In this document: one piece after another, positions 8,197 to 15,030 of the stretch
How the letters are laid out: every line of letters begins with the position of its first letter
Position numbering within the stretch: position 1 is the stretch's first letter
NCBI GenBank assembly: GCA_002450095.1
Contig: DJYK01000036.1
Location: 31,180 to 95,179, forward strand
DNA length: 64,000 bases
From: Mageeibacillus sp. UBA6980
GTDB lineage: Bacteria; Bacillota; Clostridia; Saccharofermentanales; Saccharofermentanaceae
Reading direction: 5' to 3'
Program-made: the position numbers and the translations under genes
The notes under the pieces: generated by a model
Seen by the model: only the letters and a program-made list of their open reading frames with translations
Databases searched by the model: none
Told to the model about the DNA's origin: nothing

Positions 8197-9382
8197 GACT
8201 TACCTCCTTAAGAAAATCAGTAAATTTACGGGTTATTACATCCCATGTGAATCTTTCAAGGACGTACTGTCTTCCGGTATTGCCCATGGCATCGGCAGTA
8301 TCCGGGTTCTGAAGATAGTATTTGACGGCACCCTCGAAATCATAGAAATCCTTAAAGTACAGACCGGAGTTCGATTCCCTCGCGAAAGCGCAGGTTACGT
8401 CACAGTTCTCGTGTACAAGTACCGGTCTTCTGCAAAGCCAGCTCTCCATTATAACTATCGAGAAGCTCTCGTGTGTTGAAGGCTGACACATGCAAAGAGA
8501 AGCTGCACACGCATCGTATTTATCCTCTCTGTCGACGAATCCGAGATCGATGATCTGCGTGGAATAATCCTTCGGAATATCAATGCTTCCGCCTCCTATC
8601 AGGATGAGCTTCAGACTGTCGAACGAAGGATTGCGTTTCTTGAACTCGCAGAAGTACCGGATTAGAAGATCGACATTCTTTCCCGTATCCTTGCGACCGG
8701 CGTAGAGGATAAAAGGATCGTTGATCTTAAACTTTTCACGGAATCTTGAAGGATCCGGGTCGAAGTCGGAATCGACGCCTGCCCCCAGGACCTCCTGTTT
8801 AACCTTCGTAAGATCATAAAGCTCATTGGCAAGCTTCATCTCGGGAGTCGACAGATATATCATTCCGGAAAGTTTGCTGAACACATCATTCCACAGGCTC
8901 ATGTGAGCATATGCCTCTTCATGAAGACAGGGGATCAGAACGGATTTTTCGGGACAGACCTTGATTCCGTTATAAGCCGTGCCGAACATATAGGGAATAT
9001 GAACAAACAGGGAATACTCGTCCTGATGTTCGTTCATGTATTCATAGAGCTTAGGAGAGTTCACCATCTCGCGCATGAAGATCTGCTCTTCTTCGGCGCT
9101 GACGGGGATCCCCTTTATAAATTTGAGGTTGACCGCATCAAACGCTTCGGTGTCTCTCTTCCTCGCGGGAAATCTCAGGACTTTGATTCCGCCCTCATCG
9201 GCGGGACCTTCTTTGTAGAAATTGACTGACCAGTCGGAGGAGAATTCCTTAACACAGGTCGTAAGTATCTCGAGTTCGACTCCGGAGGCGCTTAAGTGCT
9301 TTACAATACCGCGAAGCTCCGTCTCCGCTCCGCCCTTGACCGTATCACTGTACCAGGGGATAACAAAACCTAACTTTTTCAT
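8183..9382 (-). CDS. Glycosyltransferase, GT4/GT-B type
   Basis: Transfers a sugar from a nucleotide-sugar to an unknown acceptor. The N-terminal Rossmann half starts KKLGFVIPWY and has the loop KGGAETEL; the C-terminal half has ILYAGRKDTGKN and the donor-site motif PSTHESFSIVIMESW, where the EX7E pair sits. I start the protein at ATG 9382 (about 399 residues) because the family begins there; the open frame extends 12 codons further with unlikely sequence. There is no Shine-Dalgarno before this ATG. Instead a -10 box ends six bases upstream, which suggests a leaderless message. It is co-transcribed with the Crh-like gene and diverges from aspS. Confidence 0.85.
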   Translation of the reverse strand: MKKLGFVIPWYSDTVKGGAETELRGIVKHLSASGVELEILTTCVKEFSSDWSVNFYKEGPADEGGIKVLRFPARKRDTEAFDAVNLKFIKGIPVSAEEEQIFMREMVNSPKLYEYMNEHQDEYSLFVHIPYMFGTAYNGIKVCPEKSVLIPCLHEEAYAHMSLWNDVFSKLSGMIYLSTPEMKLANELYDLTKVKQEVLGAGVDSDFDPDPSRFREKFKINDPFILYAGRKDTGKNVDLLIRYFCEFKKRNPSFDSLKLILIGGGSIDIPKDYSTQIIDLGFVDREDKYDACAASLCMCQPSTHESFSIVIMESWLCRRPVLVHENCDVTCAFARESNSGLYFKDFYDFEGAVKYYLQNPDTADAMGNTGRQYVLERFTWDVITRKFTDFLKEVSHDNG

Positions 9383-9388
9383 GGCGCT

Positions 9389-9418
9389 ATTATAATAAAA
9401 TAATGATCGGTTTGACAA
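9389..9418 (-). promoter_or_regulatory. Promoter of the glycosyltransferase gene, placed for a leaderless mRNA
   Basis: On the minus strand TTGTCA (9418-9413), an 18-base spacer, then TATAAT (9394-9389). Six bases remain before the ATG at 9382, so the expected transcript start coincides with the A of the start codon. Confidence 0.7.
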
Positions 9419-9440
9419 CCTGATATGTTTGTAATAACAT
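9412..9440 (+). promoter_or_regulatory. Promoter of aspS, sharing its -35 bases with the divergent promoter
   Basis: TTGACA (9412-9417), a 17-base spacer, then TAACAT (9435-9440). Five of the six -35 bases are also the -35 box of the opposite promoter read on the other strand. Confidence 0.6.
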
Positions 9441-9482
9441 TTTCGAGTGTTTTTATTAAATAAATAAATGGGGTTATTTGCA

Positions 9483-11231
9483 ATGTCGAATATTTACAGA
9501 GACAAGGTAATAAACGAGATATCCGAGAAGGACGTAGGATCCACGATCAGAGCCTGCGGCTGGATCGAGAATATAAGAGACCACGGAGGCGTATCGTTCA
9601 TCGATCTTCGCGATCAGTACGGAGTGCTTCAGGTCGTTATGAGAGACACGAGCCTTCTTGACGGACTCGTCAAAGAAGAGTGCATCTCCGTAGAAGGTGT
9701 GATCGAGCACCGTGACGAGGAGACATATAATCCCAAGATCGAGACGGGAACCATCGAGCTCGACTGCAAGAAGGTAGACGTGCTCGGCAAGGTTTACTCA
9801 CAGCTTCCTTTCGAAGTGCAGACAAGCAAGGAGATAAGAGAGGACGTAAGACTTAAGTACAGATACCTCGACCTGCGTAACAGGAAGGTCAAGGATAATA
9901 TCCTGTTCAGATCAAAGGTTATCTCTTTCTTAAGATCCACAATGGAGGAGATGGGCTTCGTTGAGTTCCAGACTCCTATCCTTACATCATCTTCACCCGA
10001 GGGTGCCAGAGACTATATCGTTCCTTCGAGAAAGTATAAGGGCAAGTTCTACGCACTCCCGCAGGCTCCCCAGCAGTTCAAGCAGCTTCTGATGGTATCA
10101 GGTTTTGATAAGTACTATCAGATCGCTCCCTGTTTCAGAGATGAGGATGCAAGAGCAGACAGATCTCCCGGAGAGTTCTATCAGCTTGACTTCGAGATGA
10201 GCTTCGCTACTCAGGAGGACGTATTCGCTGCAGGTGAGGAAGTGCTTACAAAGGTATTTAAGAAGTTCGCTCCCGAAGGCGCTGCTGTTACTGAGGCTCC
10301 TTACCCGATCATCCCTTACAAGCAGGCTATGCTCGAGTTCGGCTGCGATAAGCCTGACCTTCGTAACCCTCTGCGCATTATCGACGTTACAGAGTTCTTC
10401 TCCAGATGCACATTCAAGGCATTCATCGGCAAGACTGTAAGAGCGATCAACGTTCACGCCAAGCTTTCTAAGGGACAGCACGAGAAGATGCTTAAGTACG
10501 CCCAGGATGAGCTCGGAATGGGCGGCTTAGGTTACCTCGAGGTTCTCGAGGATATGTCATACAAGGGACCTATCGATAAGTTCATCCCTGATGATATGAA
10601 GACTGAGCTTGCTGATCTCGCAGGTCTTCAGAAGGGCGACACGATCTTCTTCATCGCTGACACAGAGGCAAAGGCTAACGAGTGTGCAGGCAAGATCAGA
10701 AATGAGCTCGGTTCAAGACTCGACCTCATCGAGAAGAACGCTTACCGCTTCTGCTATGTAAATGATTTCCCGATGTACGAGTATGACAAGGAGACAAGGA
10801 AGTATATCTTTACGCACAATCCTTTCTCCATGCCTCAGGGCGGCCTCGAGGCTCTTAACACGAAGAATCCCGAGGAGATCCTTGCTTACCAGTACGACAT
10901 CGTATGTAACGGTGTTGAGCTCTCATCCGGTGCCGTAAGAAACCACGATGTAGAGATCATGAAGAAGGCTTTCGAGATTGCAGGCTACACAGAGGAAGAA
11001 CTGAAGCAAAGATTCGGCGCTCTGTACAACGCATTCCAGTATGGTGCACCTCCGCATGCAGGTATGGCTCCCGGCGTTGACCGTATGATCATGCTCATGA
11101 GGAATGAAGAGTCTATCCGTGAAGTAATCGCTTTCCCTATGAACGGTAATGCCCAGGATCTTCTCTGCGGTGCTCCCGGTGACGTTACAGAGCAGCAGCT
11201 TCGCGAGGTTCACATCAAGGTCAGACAGTAA
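9483..11231 (+). CDS. aspS: Aspartate--tRNA ligase
   Basis: Charges tRNA with aspartate (class II synthetase). An N-terminal OB-fold anticodon domain (about 1-105) is followed by the catalytic core: GARDYIVPSR, the motif 2 loop FRDEDARADRSPGE, a bacterial GAD insertion, and motif 3 GMAPGVDRMIMLM. I choose ATG 9483 (MSNIYRDK, about 582 residues) because GGGG lies nine bases upstream; the in-frame ATG at 9468 is preceded only by AT-rich sequence. The stop overlaps the mtaB start (TAATG), so the two are coupled. Whether it is Asp-specific or also charges Asn tRNA cannot be read here. No T-box is seen in the short leader. Confidence 0.95.
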   Translation: MSNIYRDKVINEISEKDVGSTIRACGWIENIRDHGGVSFIDLRDQYGVLQVVMRDTSLLDGLVKEECISVEGVIEHRDEETYNPKIETGTIELDCKKVDVLGKVYSQLPFEVQTSKEIREDVRLKYRYLDLRNRKVKDNILFRSKVISFLRSTMEEMGFVEFQTPILTSSSPEGARDYIVPSRKYKGKFYALPQAPQQFKQLLMVSGFDKYYQIAPCFRDEDARADRSPGEFYQLDFEMSFATQEDVFAAGEEVLTKVFKKFAPEGAAVTEAPYPIIPYKQAMLEFGCDKPDLRNPLRIIDVTEFFSRCTFKAFIGKTVRAINVHAKLSKGQHEKMLKYAQDELGMGGLGYLEVLEDMSYKGPIDKFIPDDMKTELADLAGLQKGDTIFFIADTEAKANECAGKIRNELGSRLDLIEKNAYRFCYVNDFPMYEYDKETRKYIFTHNPFSMPQGGLEALNTKNPEEILAYQYDIVCNGVELSSGAVRNHDVEIMKKAFEIAGYTEEELKQRFGALYNAFQYGAPPHAGMAPGVDRMIMLMRNEESIREVIAFPMNGNAQDLLCGAPGDVTEQQLREVHIKVRQ

Positions 11232-12559
11232 TGCCGTCCAAGGGCAAAGTTTGGTTTTATACGCTCGGGTGCCGTGTCAATCAGTATGAGACTGATGCGG
11301 CACGCGAGCTTTTTATATCTTCAGGTTATGAGATTGCGGAGGACCCTCAGCATGCCGATATCTGCATCGTTAACACCTGTACGGTAACCGGTGAGGCAGA
11401 TCGTAAGTCAAGGCAGCACCTGAGAGGAGCCGCGAGGATCAATCCCGATGCATTGATTGTCGCTATGGGGTGTGCCTCGGAGATGGCTTCGGGCGAGCTT
11501 GACGCAGACGTTGTTCTTGGAACCCGCGATAAGAACGATATCGTAAGAAAGGTAGAGGAGTTTCTTTCCGAACGAAAGGCTTTCTCCCACAAATCTTCCC
11601 ATTCGCGTCCCGAACTTACCAAAAGCGATGTCTATCACGACTTCGGTACGATAATTTCCCCCGAAGGCAGCCGCGCTTTTATGAAGATCGAGGACGGATG
11701 CAATAACTTCTGTACTTTCTGTATTATTCCTTTCGCGAGAGGACGCGTCGCTTCAAGATCCCGTGAGAGTATCCGTGAAGAAGCCCGTAATCTCGCTTCT
11801 TCGGGCTTCAAAGAGATAATAGTCTCGGGTATCGAGGTCTGTTCCTACGGATCTGACAGAGGAGAAGGGATAGAGTCGTTTCTCGAAGTTTTGCGAGACA
11901 TAGCGGCTGTTGAAGGCATCGAAAGGATAAGACTCGGCTCGCTCGAGCCTTCGAGTCTTACGGAGGAGTTCATAAAGGGCCTATCCGGTATAGATCCTCT
12001 TTGTCCCCATTTCCATCTGTCGTTACAGAGCGGATCTGATACGGTGCTTAAGAGGATGAACCGTAAATACGATACGGCTTTGTATAAGGAGAAGGTCGCT
12101 CTTCTTCGTAAGTTCTTCCCGACGATGAAGCTGACGACGGATATCATCTGCGGGTTCCCGGGTGAGACCGATGAAGAATTCGAGGAGACTTATGAATTCG
12201 TAAAAGAATGCGTTATCGATAAAGTCCATGTATTCCCGTATTCAAGAAGACAGGGGACCAGAGCTTATGATATGGCTCAGGTTGACGGCATTGTAAAAAA
12301 GCAAAGGACAGAGAGGCTTCGAAGGCTTTCTGATGAGATGGAACTTCAAAGGGCCGAGAGCTATCTCGGAAAGAAACTGGAAGTGCTTGTGGAGAACTAT
12401 CTTGATTCTGATGACGGAACATACGGAGTCGGATATTCGCGTGAGTATGTTCACTGTATGTTTAGAACCGGGAGCGACAGGAGACCGAAGACAGGTTCCA
12501 TTGTTGAAGTTGAGGCGTATGAGACCTACTCTTTGAGCCTTTTGTGTAAACTTTTTTAA
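11231..12559 (+). CDS. mtaB: tRNA N6-threonylcarbamoyladenosine (t6A37) methylthiotransferase MtaB
   Basis: Radical-SAM enzyme that adds a methylthio group to t6A37 of ANN-decoding tRNAs. The N-terminal UPF0004 domain has GCRVNQYETD with Cys14 and further Fe-S cysteines; the radical-SAM triad is CNNFCTFC (Cys157, 161, 164); a TRAM-like domain closes the 442 residues. The motif GCRVNQ separates MtaB from MiaB and from RimO, which is encoded at 54046. Its ATG overlaps the aspS stop, which makes a translation-themed pair. A run of T follows the stop without a clear stem. Confidence 0.93.
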   Translation: MPSKGKVWFYTLGCRVNQYETDAARELFISSGYEIAEDPQHADICIVNTCTVTGEADRKSRQHLRGAARINPDALIVAMGCASEMASGELDADVVLGTRDKNDIVRKVEEFLSERKAFSHKSSHSRPELTKSDVYHDFGTIISPEGSRAFMKIEDGCNNFCTFCIIPFARGRVASRSRESIREEARNLASSGFKEIIVSGIEVCSYGSDRGEGIESFLEVLRDIAAVEGIERIRLGSLEPSSLTEEFIKGLSGIDPLCPHFHLSLQSGSDTVLKRMNRKYDTALYKEKVALLRKFFPTMKLTTDIICGFPGETDEEFEETYEFVKECVIDKVHVFPYSRRQGTRAYDMAQVDGIVKKQRTERLRRLSDEMELQRAESYLGKKLEVLVENYLDSDDGTYGVGYSREYVHCMFRTGSDRRPKTGSIVEVEAYETYSLSLLCKLF

Positions 12560-12636
12560 AACTTAAAAATCCCTTATACTTTTAATATGTGATATGTTAG
12601 AATTAACTAAATGGAAAGAATCGGGGGAATTTGAAG

Positions 12637-12885
12637 TTGGACACAGAGACGACTAAGTTTAATTTCAGCGTTGATAAGTCTGCGAATGCCAGAGAATTGA
12701 TGACATATGTACTCAATGCGTTGAAAGAGAAGGGGTACAATCCTATTAATCAGCTCGTCGGGTATTTTATTTCCGGAGATCCTACGTACATTACAAGTTA
12801 CAAGGGTGCTCGCGGAGTAATCAAGAGAATTGACAGAGATGAGCTTCTCGAGGTAATTATCTCAGAGTATTGCAGCAAGCTTTGA
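12637..12885 (+). CDS. IreB family regulatory phosphoprotein (DUF965)
   Basis: Small protein of the IreB family; in Enterococcus the homologue is phosphorylated by the kinase IreK and affects cephalosporin resistance. Core motifs LKEKGYNPINQLVGY and GDPTYITSYKGAR are intact, as is the final IDRDELLEVII. The start is TTG at 12637 (82 residues): GGGGGAA lies seven bases upstream, while the TTG at 12631 is too close to it. The N-terminal Thr residues, the kinase target in Enterococcus, are present (TETT). A weak promoter with an extended -10 (TAGAAT, 12598-12603) precedes it. It is followed by a terminator and ruvX, the common clostridial order. Confidence 0.9.
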   Translation: MDTETTKFNFSVDKSANARELMTYVLNALKEKGYNPINQLVGYFISGDPTYITSYKGARGVIKRIDRDELLEVIISEYCSKL

Positions 12886-12907
12886 TCTGAAGACAAATGA
12901 GCATTGA

Positions 12908-12938
12908 GCGGCACTTAGGATTAAGTTGCCGCTTTTTT
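12908..12938 (+). terminator. Terminator after ireB
   Basis: Stem GCGGCACTTA against TAAG-t-TGCCGC with a GGAT loop and one bulged T, followed by six T. It may only attenuate transcription into ruvX, which starts 24 bases later with no obvious promoter of its own. Confidence 0.85.
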
Positions 12939-12961
12939 ATTAGAAAGAGAAAGGAAAGCGT

Positions 12962-13387
12962 ATGGGGAAAGGAAGATTGATGGGAATAGACTTCGGCATG
13001 AAGCACATAGGTGTTGCCCTGTCCGATGAATTGTGGATAACGGCATCCGGATTCGAGACCGTCAACTGGAACGGACAGGATGACTCTTGGGCGGTTCAGA
13101 GGATAGCAGATATCGTAAAGGAGAAGGGCGTTACCGGGATAGTCCTCGGAAAGCCTTCCAGAACCGACGGTACGGTGTCTCATACGGAAGAAGCGGCTGT
13201 CTCATTCGGTGAGAAGATAGAGAAGATGACCGGGATCAAGCCGGTAATGAAGGATGAGAGATATACAACGGTTCTGGCGTCAAGGTTCATGAAGGAAGTC
13301 GGAAGATCATCCAAGAAACAAAGACCTGTCATAGATCAGGTCGCTGCGGAGATTATTTTGTCCGATTATCTCGAGTCTCTGCGGTAA
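12962..13387 (+). CDS. ruvX: Putative pre-16S rRNA nuclease RuvX/YqgF
   Basis: RNase H-fold nuclease; the E. coli homologue trims the 5' end of 16S rRNA. It has 141 residues with the first catalytic Asp in GIDFGMKHIGVALSD, the glycine-containing GKPSRTDG strand, the DERYTT motif with the conserved Glu, and a final Asp near DQVAAEIIL. Length is normal. The ATG at 12962 has AGGAAAG seven bases upstream. It sits between ireB and DUF1292, a fixed trio in clostridia. Confidence 0.93.
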   Translation: MGKGRLMGIDFGMKHIGVALSDELWITASGFETVNWNGQDDSWAVQRIADIVKEKGVTGIVLGKPSRTDGTVSHTEEAAVSFGEKIEKMTGIKPVMKDERYTTVLASRFMKEVGRSSKKQRPVIDQVAAEIILSDYLESLR

Positions 13388-13439
13388 ACCGTTATATTAT
13401 GGTAAAATCATATGTAATACTTTTTGATCGGAGAAGATT

Positions 13440-13721
13440 ATGAGCGAAGAGAATATGAATGAAGAGAACATGAACGAAGATATAATCACTTTGTCTAATG
13501 AAGACGGCGAAGAGGTTCAGCTTCGCATAATCGATCAATTCGATAAGGAAGACCGCGCTTTCGGTGTATTCCTTACTCTTACCGAGAATGAAGATGATGC
13601 AGAGCTTGTGATCCTCGAGATGAAAGAGGAAGGCGAAGATCTCTTCCTCGAGTCGTTGGATGAGAGTGAAGAAGATGATATCTATGATTTTTACGACAGT
13701 CTCTGTGATGAGGAAGAATGA
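13440..13721 (+). CDS. DUF1292 domain-containing protein
   Basis: A 93-residue, very acidic protein whose central part (SNEDGEEVQLRIIDQFD and the strand ELVILEMKEEGED) matches the DUF1292 pattern found beside ruvX in most Firmicutes. Function is unknown in the family. The N-terminus holds a small direct repeat (EENMNEENMNED). GGAG lies upstream of the ATG. Its end overlaps the next gene by four bases (ATGA). Confidence 0.88.
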   Translation: MSEENMNEENMNEDIITLSNEDGEEVQLRIIDQFDKEDRAFGVFLTLTENEDDAELVILEMKEEGEDLFLESLDESEEDDIYDFYDSLCDEEE

Positions 13722-14110
13722 AGACTAATCAGAAGGGCGGTTTTTTCAGGAACCTTTTGGGGAGCTTCCGAGACAGAACTCCGTTCATCACCCGTAAGAT
13801 GACGGGAGCGGAGGATGAACTTATCGTAATAAGAGACGTATCAACAGGGAAGGATTATTTTCTTTCTATAATCGATAACTTTTACTATAAAGATAAAGAG
13901 TATATCGTGATGAGTAATTATGCTCCGGATAACGGTAATCACGATAAGCCCGAGCTCGTTATCATGGAGACCAAGTTTAACGAGAAGGGCGATCAGATCT
14001 TTATTTCCATAAGGGATAAGAATGAGTTGGAGGTCGCATTCTCGCTCTTTATGAGGCGTTATTATGATTCCGATGCCCCAGGAAGACAAGATCGCGTCGG
14101 AGTGCGTTAA
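13718..14110 (+). CDS. Second DUF1292-like protein
   Basis: 130 residues. The central section (DELIVIRDVSTGKDYFLSI, then YIVMSNY and PELVIMETKF) follows the same strand order as the DUF1292 gene just upstream, but the protein is basic at the N-terminus (KTNQKGGFFRNLLGS) and lacks the acidic tail. It therefore looks like a diverged tandem duplicate. The ATG overlaps the preceding stop, which gives coupled translation. No catalytic motif is visible. Confidence 0.78.
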   Translation: MKTNQKGGFFRNLLGSFRDRTPFITRKMTGAEDELIVIRDVSTGKDYFLSIIDNFYYKDKEYIVMSNYAPDNGNHDKPELVIMETKFNEKGDQIFISIRDKNELEVAFSLFMRRYYDSDAPGRQDRVGVR

Positions 14111-14115
14111 TACTC

Positions 14116-15030
14116 ATGAAGAATGCCGTTGATTATCTGGGAATAGTCTTCAGAGTTACGATCGCAGTATTTCTGTTTGTACTTATTCAGTATTTTGTAA
14201 TATCCGTATTCGGGTTCCTTCATATAGATACTAAGATATATGAAGGACTGTTTACGCTTACATACAGCATTATTACGATCGCGGCATTCACTTTGTACTC
14301 GCTTGTCATATCTTACAAAAGAGAGCCGCTTATTGAATTGTCGAAGCCGTCGCTTCTTATTTCCGTCGCTTCTATCGTGATAGCATTCGGCCTTCTCGGT
14401 ATAGTGGATCTGTATCTGGAAGCCGCTTATATTATCGCGGAGAAGCTCCAGCCTGTCGCACAGGTCCTTGAAGAGTATTCGGACAGGATGGACAGATTCT
14501 CCGATGTGGAAGTTTCTGTCGTTCCGTACTGGGATACCATCCTTGATTTTATATCTACTGTATTTACTGTGACTCTGGCTGAAGAATTGGTGTTCAGAGG
14601 TGTTATATTCGGTGAGTTCAAAAGCAGGTTTCATCCCGTCGTTTCCGCCCTGTTATCGGCGGTCATCTTCGGGCTTTTACACGGATTGTCGATCCATATC
14701 GGCTATGCGCTTATCTGCGGTTTTGCACTTGCTCTGATCTATCATTTTACGGAATCAATATGGGCCTCCTATATTGTCCACGCAGTGTTTAACCTTATCG
14801 GTTCTTCTCTTTTTATGTTGCTTGACAGCGGAATATTCGGAGATTTAAGCAATGCCGCTTCGGCCTGTGCATATCATGCGTTCTTTTTTGAGCTCTTCTG
14901 TATCATTCCGGGGATAGTATCATTTATACTTTTGTACATGATCTATAAAGAACGTAAGAAGAATGAGAAGGATGAGCTGAATGATCAGAACGGCTCAGAT
15001 GTTAAGACACAGGAGGAAGTGACGGTATGA
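14116..15030 (+). CDS. CPBP family intramembrane glutamic endopeptidase
   Basis: Membrane protease of the CAAX/CPBP (Abi) family. 304 residues with about eight membrane segments. The active-site motifs are present: EELVFRG (Glu156, Glu157, Arg161), FGLLHG (His189) and a third motif with His222 and Asn226 (IVHAVFN). Substrates in bacteria are mostly unknown. It is coupled by a four-base overlap (ATGA) to the large anchored protein that follows, so that protein could be its substrate or partner. The ribosome site is weak and translation probably depends on the upstream genes. Confidence 0.88.
   Translation: MKNAVDYLGIVFRVTIAVFLFVLIQYFVISVFGFLHIDTKIYEGLFTLTYSIITIAAFTLYSLVISYKREPLIELSKPSLLISVASIVIAFGLLGIVDLYLEAAYIIAEKLQPVAQVLEEYSDRMDRFSDVEVSVVPYWDTILDFISTVFTVTLAEELVFRGVIFGEFKSRFHPVVSALLSAVIFGLLHGLSIHIGYALICGFALALIYHFTESIWASYIVHAVFNLIGSSLFMLLDSGIFGDLSNAASACAYHAFFFELFCIIPGIVSFILLYMIYKERKKNEKDELNDQNGSDVKTQEEVTV

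Noticed and set aside
9441..9482. T-box or riboswitch in front of aspS
   Set aside because: The leader is only about 35 bases long and AT-rich, with no T-box motif.
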